From Paraflavitalea soli (GTDB lineage Bacteria > Bacteroidota > Bacteroidia > Chitinophagales > Chitinophagaceae): a stretch of DNA of 64,000 nt. The stretch is taken from NCBI RefSeq assembly GCF_003555545.1, contig NZ_CP032157.1, positions 8,002,546 through 8,066,545 on the forward strand, in the 5' to 3' direction. Under the pieces are notes generated by a model that saw nothing but the letters and a program-made list of their open reading frames with translations, did not search any database and had not been told where the DNA came from. A program made the position numbers and the translations under genes. Of this stretch, positions 1-8,544 are shown in pieces (position 1 is the first letter of the stretch; every line of letters starts with the position of its first letter).

Positions 1-204
1 ATTCACTTTACCGACCATAAGGTGAAATACGCAAAATACAAAGGCGTACATGGAAAACAAGTGGTTATACGGGATAGCCGTGATCCTAAGTATTACGTGG
101 TAAAAGGTCATCCCGGAAATAGCAACAAAGGTAATGGTCCTAATAAGGGAAAGGGAAATGGAAAGGGCAACGGTAATGGAAAAGGTAAAGGGAAAAATAA
201 ATAA
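1..204 (+). CDS. C-terminal end of an unidentified protein with Gly/Asn/Lys-rich tail (5' truncated)
   Basis: The reading frame is open from base 1 to the TAA at 202-204, so the gene starts outside the window; the GTG at 22 is probably internal. The visible part has a short mixed segment (KGVHGKQVVIRD, then KYYVVKGHPG) followed by a low-complexity tail of about 27 residues made only of Gly, Lys, Asn and Pro. Such basic tails occur on several unrelated proteins and do not identify the family. No function is assigned. Confidence 0.6.
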   Translation: MHFTDHKVKYAKYKGVHGKQVVIRDSRDPKYYVVKGHPGNSNKGNGPNKGKGNGKGNGNGKGKGKNK

Positions 205-225
205 ATAAGAGCAACGCCTGGAACA

Positions 226-1707
226 TCAATGATCGATCCTGATCAATTGATTATTACCGGGCGGGTAGGTTTTCAATACTTCATACCGCAGCCCCAGTTG
301 CTGCAGGCATTGCAATGTCACCGGGAAAGCCGTGATCACATAATCACTGCGTTGCAATGCTTCCCGCAAGGCAGGGGCCGCAACGTCCGGGTTTTGGTCT
401 GGCAGGTTACCCGGCATGGATTGAAACCTTTCATCAATAAGGCTGTAATAGTTGATATGCACACCTCCCAGCGAAAAGCCCAGGGAAGCATGTTGCGGCT
501 GCTGCGCATACAGGTCGTACAAGGCCTGCCGGCTGTTCGCTTGCAATGACCATTCAAAGCAGAAAGCCCTGTCGGCCCGCGTATAAAAATGGGCTCCCAT
601 GATCAGTGCAACCACCACCGCTATGCCCCTGCCTGCCCACCGCGTACTATTGACTGCCGGCACCCATTCACTGCCGGCCACACAAAGCAATAAAATGCCC
701 GGTACATACCATTGCAGCGCCGTACGTCCCAATAGATACGGGTTATTGAGCACCAGGTGAAACACCATGTTCAGGACCACGATGCCTGCAAAAAGAATAG
801 CTAGTATAAAGCCTGTGCTGATCTTTTTATGGCGCAGGGCCTGCCAGCCATACCACCCGCTCACTACCAGCAGCAGGAAGAAAGAACAATACGTAAGCGC
901 CGGCAACAGATCACCATAAGCGGCGCCATAAAGACTGCCTTCCCACACCGAGCCCATTAGCGAAGCGATCAGTTGGTCATCACCGCCAAAGCCGAGGTCC
1001 TTGCCGTAATATTTGATGAACAGCAGATCAGCCACCGTACCCAGCAACAGCAAGCCATACAATACCAGTATCCGGATGAGCCCTTTGCTCACCGGCTGGC
1101 GACGCATAAGCGAAGTAATGAATACACAACCACAAAAGCCTGCCATACCGATCGCCGTATAGAAATAACTAAGGTTGGCGGCGATCATCAGTGCATTCAT
1201 CAGCCACACCATCAGCCAGCTTCGGTAATGGAATGCCGGGGCCTGCGCTGCTTTGATAAAATAATAAAGACTCCAGGCCTGGAACGTCATGGCCAGTCCA
1301 TAACCACGCGCCAGCGAAAAGAAATCCAGCACATAGGGGTTCAGCAATACCAATGCCCAAAAAATAATGGCCCCGGCCCTTGCTTTGATCAAATTGCCCA
1401 GCCGGTACAAGGCCCAGGCAAAGAAGGGAAAGGCCAGTACCGAATGAAGCCGTACCCAGCCAGGCCCATCACCAAACAGGTCATTGAATAGCTCCATAAA
1501 GAAACTATTCAACCAATGGTTATTGGCAGTGCCAAACAGCGCAATGAAATAATTCGTTTTGATCAGCCGGAAAGAATACGCTTCATCATGCGTCATGTCC
1601 ATGCCAAAAGCATGTACCCACACAAACCCCCATAGCACCACCGTTACCAATACATACAGCAGGAGAGACAGTTGTTGTGGACCCGTAAGTGAGCGGAAGC
1701 GTACCAT
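226..1707 (-). CDS. Multi-pass membrane glycosyltransferase, GT39/ArnT-like (PMT_2 type)
   Basis: A 493-residue integral membrane protein with about ten hydrophobic segments. The first starts near residue 15 and is followed by an extracytoplasmic loop carrying THDEAYS (Asp41, Glu42). An acidic pair in the first loop, then a segment such as HWLNSFFMEL and a later RLHSV, is typical of family 39 transferases that move sugars from polyprenyl phosphate carriers to lipid or protein acceptors. The acceptor cannot be told from sequence. An ATG 63 bases upstream is in frame but lies inside a terminator hairpin; the ATG at 1707 begins a normal N-terminus and is preferred. It follows fbaB on the same strand but is separated from it by two hairpins, so it is probably its own unit. 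Confidence 0.75.
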   Translation of the reverse strand: MVRFRSLTGPQQLSLLLYVLVTVVLWGFVWVHAFGMDMTHDEAYSFRLIKTNYFIALFGTANNHWLNSFFMELFNDLFGDGPGWVRLHSVLAFPFFAWALYRLGNLIKARAGAIIFWALVLLNPYVLDFFSLARGYGLAMTFQAWSLYYFIKAAQAPAFHYRSWLMVWLMNALMIAANLSYFYTAIGMAGFCGCVFITSLMRRQPVSKGLIRILVLYGLLLLGTVADLLFIKYYGKDLGFGGDDQLIASLMGSVWEGSLYGAAYGDLLPALTYCSFFLLLVVSGWYGWQALRHKKISTGFILAILFAGIVVLNMVFHLVLNNPYLLGRTALQWYVPGILLLCVAGSEWVPAVNSTRWAGRGIAVVVALIMGAHFYTRADRAFCFEWSLQANSRQALYDLYAQQPQHASLGFSLGGVHINYYSLIDERFQSMPGNLPDQNPDVAAPALREALQRSDYVITAFPVTLQCLQQLGLRYEVLKTYPPGNNQLIRIDH

Positions 1708-1726
1708 GGATCGGAAAAATACAAAA

Positions 1727-1775
1727 AAGAGGTGACACCTTTCCTTTTCGATGCAAACGAAAGGTGTCACCTCTT
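1727..1775 (-). terminator. Perfect 17-bp hairpin with T-run, between fbaB and the GT39-like gene
   Basis: Bases 1727-1743 are the exact reverse complement of 1759-1775 (core AGGTGACACCTTT), with a 15-base loop. Read on the minus strand the stem is followed by TTTTTTGT, the layout of an intrinsic terminator. It ends only about 20 bases before the downstream start at 1707, so it may also act as an attenuator for that gene. Confidence 0.75.
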
Positions 1776-1780
1776 GTACT

Positions 1781-1823
1781 GTTTAAGGGTGGGTCGCCTT
1801 TCAAAGGCGGCTCACCCTTAAAC
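1781..1823. repeat. Second long hairpin (GTTTAAGGGTG ... CACCCTTAAAC)
   Basis: Arms of about 21 bases pair with two mismatches around a minimal loop. It starts 10 bases from the fbaB stop codon and 5 bases from the terminator hairpin, giving two stable stems in tandem. It lacks its own T-run, so a role in 3'-end protection or as a repeat element is as likely as termination. Confidence 0.6.
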
Positions 1824-1832
1824 TTCATTAGA

Positions 1833-2891
1833 TTAAGCTACCGTAATATCTTTATCCAGATACACATCCTGCGTAGCGTTCAGGAGCGCCACCCCTTCAT
1901 TGAAGGGTCGCTGGAAAGCTTTCCGTCCCAGGATCAACCCCATGCCACCGGCCCGTTTATTGATCACTGCCGTGTACACAGAATCCTGCAGGTCACTCGC
2001 TCCCTTGCTTTCACCGCCGCTGTTGATCAGGCCCACACGGCCACTATAGCAATTCAACACCTGGTAGCGGCACAGATCAATAGGGTGATCCGTGGTCAGC
2101 TTTTCATAGACCAGCGGAGAGGTCTTGCCATGTTTCGTAGCCAGGTAACCGCCATTATTCGTAGGTAGTTTTTGTTTGATGATATCCGCTTGTAAGGTTA
2201 CCCCCAGGTGATTGGCCTGGCCTGTAAGGTCCGCGGAAGTATGATAATCCACTCCATCCACCTTAAAGCCATTGTTGCGTGTATAACACCACAGGATAGT
2301 AGCCATGCCCAGCTCATGCGCCAGTTCAAATGCTTCCGCTACTTCCTTCAGTTGGCGGGCGCTTTCTGCCGAGCCCCAGTAGATCGTAGCGCCTACAGCT
2401 ACCGCTCCCATATTCCAGGCGCTCTTTACCGTGCCAAACATCGTTTGGTCAAAGCGGTTGGGCAGACTCAGGAATTCATTGTGGTTGATCTTTACCACAA
2501 AAGGAATGCGGTGCGCATATTTACGGCTCATGATACCCAATACACCATAGGTAGACGCTACTGCATTACAACCCCCTTCCATCGCCAGTTTCACAATATT
2601 CTCCGGGTCGAAATAAATGGGGTTGGGTGCAAAGGCCGATCCCGCACTGTGTTCAATGCCCTGGTCTACCGGGAAGATGCTGCAATAACCTGTATTGGCC
2701 AGGCGGCCGTGCCCCAGTAAGGTTTGGATGCTGCGCAGCACCTGGTTGCTACGGTTACTGGTGATCCAGCTTTTCTCCACATGATCGGGAGAGGGGAGCG
2801 AGATCGTTGATTTGTCGATCGTCTTACACTGATGCTCCAATAAATAAGCGGCTTTATCGCCCAGCAGGTCTGTGATTTTCTTTGATGGCAT
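1833..2891 (-). CDS. fbaB: Class I fructose-bisphosphate aldolase (FbaB/DhnA type)
   Basis: Cleaves fructose 1,6-bisphosphate to dihydroxyacetone phosphate and glyceraldehyde 3-phosphate through a Schiff base, in the cytoplasm. The 352 residues match the E. coli FbaB length (350), and the C-terminal half carries family blocks: ADIIKQK (Lys239, the expected Schiff-base lysine), [19 protein letters not shown] and [16 protein letters not shown]. It is metal-independent and unrelated in fold details to the class II enzyme encoded next to it at 3184-4251. The ATG at 2891 fits the family start. Its 3' end is followed by two hairpins. Confidence 0.95.
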   Translation of the reverse strand: MPSKKITDLLGDKAAYLLEHQCKTIDKSTISLPSPDHVEKSWITSNRSNQVLRSIQTLLGHGRLANTGYCSIFPVDQGIEHSAGSAFAPNPIYFDPENIVKLAMEGGCNAVASTYGVLGIMSRKYAHRIPFVVKINHNEFLSLPNRFDQTMFGTVKSAWNMGAVAVGATIYWGSAESARQLKEVAEAFELAHELGMATILWCYTRNNGFKVDGVDYHTSADLTGQANHLGVTLQADIIKQKLPTNNGGYLATKHGKTSPLVYEKLTTDHPIDLCRYQVLNCYSGRVGLINSGGESKGASDLQDSVYTAVINKRAGGMGLILGRKAFQRPFNEGVALLNATQDVYLDKDITVA

Positions 2892-2994
2892 AATCGATAA
2901 GTTTGTTTACTGCCGCCCAAAGATAGAAGGATGCGCCCTGCCGGGCAACCACTGCCAGCTGCATGCCACCTCTCCCCGCTAGATAAAAAACAAG

Positions 2995-3021
2995 AAAGTC
3001 TCCCGCAAAGCAGGAGACTTT
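2995..3021 (-). terminator. Intrinsic terminator downstream of fbaA
   Basis: The 9-bp stem AAAGTCTCC/GGAGACTTT has a 9-base loop, and on the minus strand it is followed by a T-rich run (TTCTTGTTTTTT). It lies about 160 bases past the fbaA stop, with a repeat copy in between. Confidence 0.6.
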
Positions 3022-3139
3022 TAAACTATGTTGCCATTCTGTTGACGGGCTTCAAACCATCGCCCCGTATCAGTGAATGTTTTATAAATCTGAACAAGGC
3101 GTCGCCTTAAGGCTTTCTCGTTACCTTGCTTTCAAAGCT

Positions 3140-3180
3140 GTATTTGGCTCGTAGCTCACAGCTCGTCACTCGTAGCTTGC
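3140..3180. repeat. GAGCT-word repeat, copy 1 (single arm plus core)
   Basis: This stretch is made of variants of GGCTCGTAGCTC and CAGCTCGTCACTCG. Read in reverse complement it gives ...GAGCTACGAGCCAAATACAGC, matching the arm and AAATACAG core of the copies at 23978, 36021 and 49720. The second arm is missing or decayed. It abuts the fbaA stop codon. Confidence 0.6.
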
Positions 3181-3183
3181 TTC

Positions 3184-4251
3184 TTACGCGTTCCTATTGA
3201 TACAGTTCAGATCATCAAATGCTACTTCCAGGCGCTTGATAAAGGTTTCTTCTCCTTTACGCAGCCATACACGGGGATCGTAGTATTTCTTATTCGGTTT
3301 GTCTTTTCCTTCCGGATTGCCCAACTGACCTTGCAGGAACCCTTCGTTCTTTTTATAGTAGTTCAGCACACCTTCCCAGAAGCTCCATTGGAGATCCGTA
3401 TCGATGTTCATTTTGATAGCACCGTAGCTGATCGCTTCCCTGATCTGGTGTTGGGGGGAGCCGCTACCGCCATGGAATACGAAATACACTGGCTTGGGGC
3501 CTGTTTTCAACGTCTTTTCAATAAAGTCCTGGCTATTCTTGAGGATCTCCGGACGCAGTTCAACATTACCGGGACTGTACACCCCGTGCACATTACCAAA
3601 GGCGGCGGCTACGCTGAACAGGCGGCCCACTTTGCTCAGTTCCGTATAAGCATAGCTTACGTGCTCGGGCTGCGTATAGAGCTTGTCATTTTCAACGCCA
3701 CTGTTGTCAACACCATCTTCTTCACCACCCGTTACACCCAGTTCGATCTCGATGGCCATACCCAGCGGCTGCATGCGTTTGAAGAACTCAACAGATGTGT
3801 GGATATTCTCTTCGATCGGCTCTTCACTCAGGTCCAGCATATGCGAGCTGAAAAGCGGCTGGCCTTTTTCTTTGAAATATTGTTCGCCGGCATCGATCAG
3901 TCCGCTGATCCAGGGCAACCATTTCTTGGCCGCATGGTCAGTGTGCAGAACCACCGGTACACCGTAATATTTGGCTACATTATGGATGTGCAGCGCGCCG
4001 GAGATACCACCCGAGATATTGGCTTGCAACTGGTCGTTGGGCATGCCTTTACCGGCGATGAACTGCGCGCCGCCATTGGAAAACTGGATGATAACGGGAG
4101 AATTGACCTTGGCCGCTGTTTCCAGCACAGCATTGATCGTATTCGTACCGATCGTATTCACGGCGGGCAGGGCAAACTGGTTCTCTTTGGCATCTTTATA
4201 AAGGGCTTCCAATTCTTCGCCAAAAAGCACCCCGGCTTTATATTTCTTCAT
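3184..4251 (-). CDS. fbaA: Class II (metal-dependent) fructose-bisphosphate aldolase
   Basis: Catalyses the same glycolytic and gluconeogenic cleavage as FbaB but with a divalent metal. The 355 residues are near the E. coli FbaA length. Visible blocks are VVLHTDHAAK (Asp105 and His106, catalytic and metal sites), MAIEIELGVTGGEEDG (metal-binding Glu region), GNVHGVYSPGN (His ligand), FHGGSGS and KMNIDTDLQW (substrate phosphate and Asp sites). The start MKKYKAGVLFG is the usual one. It precedes fbaB on the same strand with 292 bp between, containing a repeat and a terminator, so the two are probably transcribed separately. Confidence 0.96.
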   Translation of the reverse strand: MKKYKAGVLFGEELEALYKDAKENQFALPAVNTIGTNTINAVLETAAKVNSPVIIQFSNGGAQFIAGKGMPNDQLQANISGGISGALHIHNVAKYYGVPVVLHTDHAAKKWLPWISGLIDAGEQYFKEKGQPLFSSHMLDLSEEPIEENIHTSVEFFKRMQPLGMAIEIELGVTGGEEDGVDNSGVENDKLYTQPEHVSYAYTELSKVGRLFSVAAAFGNVHGVYSPGNVELRPEILKNSQDFIEKTLKTGPKPVYFVFHGGSGSPQHQIREAISYGAIKMNIDTDLQWSFWEGVLNYYKKNEGFLQGQLGNPEGKDKPNKKYYDPRVWLRKGEETFIKRLEVAFDDLNCINRNA

Positions 4252-4430
4252 GATTTTCCTGTTTTTTCTTTTATTTAATTAATAAGTAGTCGTGGTTGTT
4301 GAGAATTATTTAAGAAAAAGCCTTCTTTTCTTAAATGCGCGGCGAAGATAAGAAAAGTCACTGGCAACTTTCATGTTGAAGCGACACATTAAAAAGGTGT
4401 TGAAATACAGGCTTTTATAGTAGTAGGGGC

Positions 4431-4460
4431 TTGCGGGTGCCATTTTAATGCCCTATTTTG
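4431..4460 (+). promoter_or_regulatory. Candidate promoter for the lipoprotein gene at 4483
   Basis: TTG at 4431-4433 is followed, after 20 bases, by TATTTTG at 4454-4460, close to the Bacteroidota -33/-7 arrangement (TTG, 19-21 bases, TAnnTTTG), but with one base fewer in the -7 box. It lies 22 bases before the start codon. Confidence 0.4.
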
Positions 4461-4482
4461 GAGCAGATTTATCCTACAACCC

Positions 4483-5211
4483 ATGCGCACTGTTAACTCC
4501 TTCCTGCTGATATGGGCAATGCTTTTTGCCGCCTGCGGAAATCGCACCAGCTATATCGACCAGGTAAGCTCCAATTATTACCCGGGCAATGAAGACAAAT
4601 TTGGTTTCCTGGTCTTCGATAAGGAGCGTGTGGATTCCTTTTTCCGGCAGTATCCCGAACTCAATTTTCAAAGTGACAAGCTGCAGAAGGCTTTTAAGGG
4701 ATTACTCCGTGTTGATACAAACTTCAGGCGCGGGGATGACCGCTTTACCAGGCATATCAGCCCGCCTGCTTCTTTTGATAAGCAACTGGCTTTCGAACTA
4801 TTAGAAGCAACTGTTGGCCAGCACAAAGAAGAATACTTTACCGGAAGCCTCAATTACTTGTTCTTTTACAAATGCCTGCCCGATACTTTCAAAGCCAACT
4901 GGCCCCAGGTCCAATTGGGCGATCTGCAATTCAATGTTACCTTTTTCAATTTGCTCAGGGTGAGGTGTGAGGCTTTTGAGAAGCAGATTGTGATGGACTC
5001 CGTATATTGGGATGAGAACATCAAAAAGGTTTTTGGCGAAGAGACCTACAATGAATTTACGGTCGACAAAGTGCAATTGATCAGCCATTGCATCAGGACC
5101 GACACCGCCTTCGCCGATCCAAGGTTACAGCCCGATAAAGACAATTTCCTGTATATCTTAGACCAGGTAATAGCCCGTAAATGGCGGTTGATACTCATGG
5201 ATAATAATTAG
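4483..5211 (+). CDS. Putative lipoprotein of unknown function
   Basis: This 242-residue protein starts with a short signal sequence ending in LFAAC, a plausible lipobox with Cys18, so it is probably anchored to a membrane after export. The rest is soluble, acidic and rich in aromatic residues, with no motif I recognise. It is the first gene of a same-strand run (4483-7347) with gaps of 28-42 bases, but its neighbours have unrelated functions, so the grouping does not suggest a role. Confidence 0.7.
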   Translation: MRTVNSFLLIWAMLFAACGNRTSYIDQVSSNYYPGNEDKFGFLVFDKERVDSFFRQYPELNFQSDKLQKAFKGLLRVDTNFRRGDDRFTRHISPPASFDKQLAFELLEATVGQHKEEYFTGSLNYLFFYKCLPDTFKANWPQVQLGDLQFNVTFFNLLRVRCEAFEKQIVMDSVYWDENIKKVFGEETYNEFTVDKVQLISHCIRTDTAFADPRLQPDKDNFLYILDQVIARKWRLILMDNN

Positions 5212-5253
5212 GATGCAACGGGTATCTTTACCGGGAATTTCAAACCCAATACT

Positions 5254-5658
5254 ATGATATTAGAACATGTGGCCATCTGGACCGGTCAACTGGAGCAACT
5301 AAAGGCATACTACATAAAGTATTTTGGAGCTGTTCCCAATGAGAAGTACACCAATGAGAAAAAGCAATTCCAAAGTTATTTCCTCAGCTTTCAATCCGGC
5401 GCCCGGCTCGAGATCATGTCCATGCCCAATATTCCCGACAATCAAAACGATACCATAAAAGCCCAATACAAAGGTATTATCCACCTCGCATTTGGTGTTG
5501 ATACCGTCCAGGAGGTAGAAGCCAAAGCAAAGCAATTGCAGGAGGATGGTTTTCAGGTACTGAGCGGTCCCCGCAAAACAGGCGATGGCTATTATGAATT
5601 CGAGACCCTCGATCCTGACAACAACCGGTTGGAGGTAACCTGTCCATATCCTCAATAA
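5254..5658 (+). CDS. VOC superfamily (glyoxalase I / bleomycin resistance-like) protein
   Basis: The 134 residues form one pair of beta-alpha-beta-beta-beta modules. The four positions that bind metal in glyoxalase I-type proteins are all present: His5 (LEHVAIW), Glu53 (ARLEIMS), His77 (IIHLAFGV) and Glu127 (NRLEVTC). A metal-dependent isomerase or lyase acting on a small molecule is therefore likely. The substrate is not predictable; methylglyoxal-glutathione is doubtful because many Bacteroidota lack glutathione. It lies 42 bases after the lipoprotein gene. Confidence 0.85.
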   Translation: MILEHVAIWTGQLEQLKAYYIKYFGAVPNEKYTNEKKQFQSYFLSFQSGARLEIMSMPNIPDNQNDTIKAQYKGIIHLAFGVDTVQEVEAKAKQLQEDGFQVLSGPRKTGDGYYEFETLDPDNNRLEVTCPYPQ

Positions 5659-5698
5659 CCAATAACAATTTCACAGAACACACAAAACTAACACAACA

Positions 5699-6217
5699 AT
5701 GGCCTATATAATGGTCGATATCGAAAGCGATGGCCCCATTCCTGGCGACTACTCCATGATCTGCTTTGGAGCAGTAATAGTAGAGGAGGGCTTGACCAAA
5801 ACCTTCTATGGACAGCTAAAGCCCATCTCCGATAAATTCATTCCTGAAGCACTGGCTGTTTCAGGCTTTACCCGCGAACAGACACTTGCCTTTGACGATC
5901 CCAAATCAGTAATGGAAAACTTTGCAGCCTGGCTCAAAGAAGTAGTAAAAGACAGGCCTGTATTCATCAGCGATAACAATGGCTTCGACTGGATGTTCAT
6001 CTGCTGGTATTTTCACCACTTTACCGGGTCCAATCCCTTTGGCCACAGTTCCTACAACCTGGGCAGCCTCTACAAAGGTATAGTGAAAGATACCTTCCAA
6101 AACTTTAAACACCTGCGTAAAACAACGCATACACATCACCCTGTGGATGACGCAAAAGGAAATGCAGAAGCCTTACTCACCATTAAAAAGGAGATGGGCC
6201 TTAAGATCAAATTCTAA
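5699..6217 (+). CDS. DEDDh-type 3'-5' exonuclease
   Basis: A 172-residue protein with the RNase T/DnaQ exonuclease motifs: MVDIESDG (Asp7, Glu9), DNNGFDWMF (Asp97) and HHPVDDAKGNAEAL (His147, Asp151). All five catalytic positions are intact, so it should hydrolyse single-stranded DNA or RNA from the 3' end with two metal ions. It has no polymerase or other domain. The small size and context resemble stand-alone exonucleases of the Rv2179c type, but substrate class cannot be decided. It is 40 bases after the VOC gene. Confidence 0.85.
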   Translation: MAYIMVDIESDGPIPGDYSMICFGAVIVEEGLTKTFYGQLKPISDKFIPEALAVSGFTREQTLAFDDPKSVMENFAAWLKEVVKDRPVFISDNNGFDWMFICWYFHHFTGSNPFGHSSYNLGSLYKGIVKDTFQNFKHLRKTTHTHHPVDDAKGNAEALLTIKKEMGLKIKF

Positions 6218-6245
6218 TAAATCCTTCATCATTAATAAAATTACC

Positions 6246-6701
6246 ATGATCAATACTATAAGAACCGACTCCGACAACCAGGATTTTGTAGGATTGGTAA
6301 GGCTCCTTGACGCTGACCTGGCAGAAAGAGACGGAGCCGACCATGCATTTTATGGCCAGTTCAACAAGATCGACAAGATCAAACACGCTGTTGTTGCATT
6401 TGCGAATGGTAAACCCGTAGGTTGTGGCGCCATAAAAGAATTCAGCCCCGCTGCCATGGAAGTGAAACGCATGTACACATTGCCCGAATACAGGGGCCGG
6501 GGAATTGCCTCCATTGTGTTGGCTGAATTAGAGAAATGGGCCCGGGAATTGTCGTACAAGAAGTGCGTATTAGAGACTGGAAAAAGACAGCCCGAGGCCA
6601 TTGAGCTGTATAAAAAGAATGGATACGCGATCACTCCCAACTACGGCCAGTATATCGGTATTGAAAACAGTGTTTGTTTCGAAAAGGAAATCACAAGGTG
6701 A
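6246..6701 (+). CDS. GNAT family N-acetyltransferase
   Basis: A 151-residue single-domain acetyltransferase. Motif A is EYRGRGIASIVLAELEKWA (Arg83-Gly-Arg-Gly-Ile-Ala88, the acetyl-CoA pyrophosphate loop), preceded by VKRMYTLP and followed by LETGKRQPEAIELYKKNGY, the usual motif B. The frame is open 99 bases further upstream into the exonuclease gene, but ATG 6246 begins the normal beta-1 strand and is preferred. The substrate is unknown. Confidence 0.85.
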   Translation: MINTIRTDSDNQDFVGLVRLLDADLAERDGADHAFYGQFNKIDKIKHAVVAFANGKPVGCGAIKEFSPAAMEVKRMYTLPEYRGRGIASIVLAELEKWARELSYKKCVLETGKRQPEAIELYKKNGYAITPNYGQYIGIENSVCFEKEITR

Positions 6702-6729
6702 TGATCACAAAGAAAGCATCTCTTCTGAT

Positions 6730-7347
6730 ATGAATTCATCTACCATTCTATTAATCAAGTCGTCTGTATTTGACAGGGACCGGGAGCTAATTGTTGATAA
6801 CGCGTTTTTGTCTTTTGATAACAAAGATCGGATCGCAGTACCCCCAACGACGTTTCTAAAGGAGGATATAACTGCATTCAGATATGGGGTCAAATGGATT
6901 AAAGGGTACTCGTTTGTAATTGGTCGCATCTATTGCGTAGATATTAAATCTTCATCAGGGGAAGTTATAAAAATAAGACTCAAATCAATTTACGGAGTTA
7001 ACAGAACAAGACTTCATGAGAAATACGCAATATTGATCAATGCCCTATATGATACTTATTTTGATGGTATTACAGGACATTATTTACAACAATTTTCTGA
7101 ATCAGTAGACTTTCAACTGCTTGGAATTGCCTTCAGGCAGGATGGTATTCTTTTGGATAAAAACAGGTTAATAAAGTGGGAAGACCTTGGGACAAGATCC
7201 TATAGTACTTATTATACTGTTTTTTCAAAATCAGATCCCAACATATATAAAGCATTTGAGTACCTGAACGATTGGAATACAGGTATTATATATAGCGTGT
7301 CAAGAGAAATATTAAAGAGTAAAAACCTGCTTCCTGAAGTAGTATAA
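6730..7347 (+). CDS. Protein of unknown function
   Basis: This 205-residue protein is AT-richer than its neighbours. It has no signal peptide, membrane segment or motif I recognise. Alternating hydrophobic stretches (FRYGVKWIKGYSFVIGRIYCVDIKS, then a long helix-like segment HEKYAILINALYDTYFDG) suggest a small alpha/beta domain. The longer frame from 6601 overlaps the GNAT gene; ATG 6730 removes the overlap. Different base use and no known family suggest recent acquisition, but this is weak evidence. Confidence 0.55.
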   Translation: MNSSTILLIKSSVFDRDRELIVDNAFLSFDNKDRIAVPPTTFLKEDITAFRYGVKWIKGYSFVIGRIYCVDIKSSSGEVIKIRLKSIYGVNRTRLHEKYAILINALYDTYFDGITGHYLQQFSESVDFQLLGIAFRQDGILLDKNRLIKWEDLGTRSYSTYYTVFSKSDPNIYKAFEYLNDWNTGIIYSVSREILKSKNLLPEVV

Positions 7348-7359
7348 CTTATTTGATCC

Positions 7360-8451
7360 CTAATCCTCAAACTTCCCCAAATTCTTTTGGATAAGCGCCA
7401 GGTTCTTTTGCAGCGTTTGTTTCAGCTGGCGCTTCACCAATTGCCCCATAGAATTACATTTATTAAATGCCGGGTTGTGAAAATATAGGCCCAGGTCAGT
7501 TCTTAGCTGCTGTAGTTTTTCGGGCGTGGATATCTTGTCCCGCGCCATGATGTTGAGTAGCTCCATCAGCCGGAAGCGGGTAGAAGCCACCCGGAATGCC
7601 ATCATCGTCCTTTCCTCTGCCTGGTATTGATCGATCGACTCCTTGTTGAGGTACTTGCTGCACAGGTTTACCAGTTCCAGGTTTTCCTTGAAGAACTGTG
7701 GCAGGTACAGGTTTTTCCTGCCTTCATAAGATTGCTGGTCAAAGTCAATAGCGCGGATACGGTATTGGTAATCCTCAATATCCGGTGTAATGTCCACCAC
7801 AAAGTTATACGAGCGCATATCCCCCAGCAGCCGCACAAAACAACGTTCATTGAACTTCACAAACTCCTTGGCCAGCCTGATCTTATTGGTAGACGGGCTG
7901 GACAGGTGCGTTTGGATAAACACATCCCCGGGAATACCGGGTATATGTTCTTCTACCAGCGTATTGTTGTGTGTGAGGTAGGTAATACGGTTGGGAGAAA
8001 GCAGGTGCTCCAGTTCCAACCCATAGATACGCGAAGCATCCGCTATCTTGATATAAAAGTGATCGTAGTTGTCGTTGAATTTATTGATGATGCGTATACG
8101 GAAAGGATGCGAGTTCCCAAAACTGCAATAGTCAATCCTCGCTACATCCAGGTGCGCCGTAAAAGTAAGATCACCCTCCGTTTTCAGAAAGGCATACATC
8201 TTCACCAGTCCACTCCGGATATACTCCCAATCCCGCATGTCATACACCGCTTTCTCCCACAGCGTGTCCTTGCCGTTCTTGTCTTTCAGCGGAATAGAAT
8301 AGGTGATGTGCAGCAGGTCATTATAAGATACCGGCAGCTTCACCTCACGGCCATGCACTTTCAGGTAATTCCGCAGCCCATCCTTTACAGGAAACATCGG
8401 CTTCTTGCGCGAAGGTTTATTGTTCTCTTCCGGTGTGAAATCTGGTATCAA
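7360..8451 (-). CDS. Unknown protein with protein-kinase/APH-like motifs
   Basis: I do not recognise the family. Residues 131-240 carry a series in the order expected of a kinase fold: HFYIKIADAS (Lys135, like the beta-3 lysine), TLVEEHIPGIPGD (hinge-like, as in aminoglycoside phosphotransferases), LLGDMRSYNFVV (Asp211 and Asn216, like the catalytic loop) and IRAIDFDQ (Asp236/Asp238, like DFG). The C-terminal 110 residues are helical and basic. A cytoplasmic small-molecule or protein kinase is therefore inferred, with the caveat that the first 125 residues show no glycine loop. It converges with the gene at 6730-7347 (12 bases between stops). Confidence 0.6.
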   Translation of the reverse strand: MIPDFTPEENNKPSRKKPMFPVKDGLRNYLKVHGREVKLPVSYNDLLHITYSIPLKDKNGKDTLWEKAVYDMRDWEYIRSGLVKMYAFLKTEGDLTFTAHLDVARIDYCSFGNSHPFRIRIINKFNDNYDHFYIKIADASRIYGLELEHLLSPNRITYLTHNNTLVEEHIPGIPGDVFIQTHLSSPSTNKIRLAKEFVKFNERCFVRLLGDMRSYNFVVDITPDIEDYQYRIRAIDFDQQSYEGRKNLYLPQFFKENLELVNLCSKYLNKESIDQYQAEERTMMAFRVASTRFRLMELLNIMARDKISTPEKLQQLRTDLGLYFHNPAFNKCNSMGQLVKRQLKQTLQKNLALIQKNLGKFED

Positions 8452-8494
8452 TGATAAATAAACATTAGTTAAGAAATAGTATACGTCCTCGTCT

Positions 8495-8530
8495 CTTACC
8501 CCTTACCACTAGCCACTCACCACTCGTCCT
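8495..8530. repeat. Word repeat (ACCACTAGCCACTCACCACTCG type), single arm
   Basis: Short variants of CCACT/CTTACC follow one another (CTTACCCCTTACCACTAG, then CCACTCACCACTCGTCC) in the gap between two minus-strand genes. The style matches the other word repeats in this window, but no inverted second arm is seen. Confidence 0.45.
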
Positions 8531-8544
8531 TCAAATTACACAAT

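Noticed and set aside
3331-4278. Long open frame on the plus strand opposite fbaA
   Set aside because: The minus-strand product is a clear aldolase; the opposite frame is a shadow with no recognisable domain. The same holds for frames opposite fbaB, tex, the PLP enzyme and the adaptor gene.
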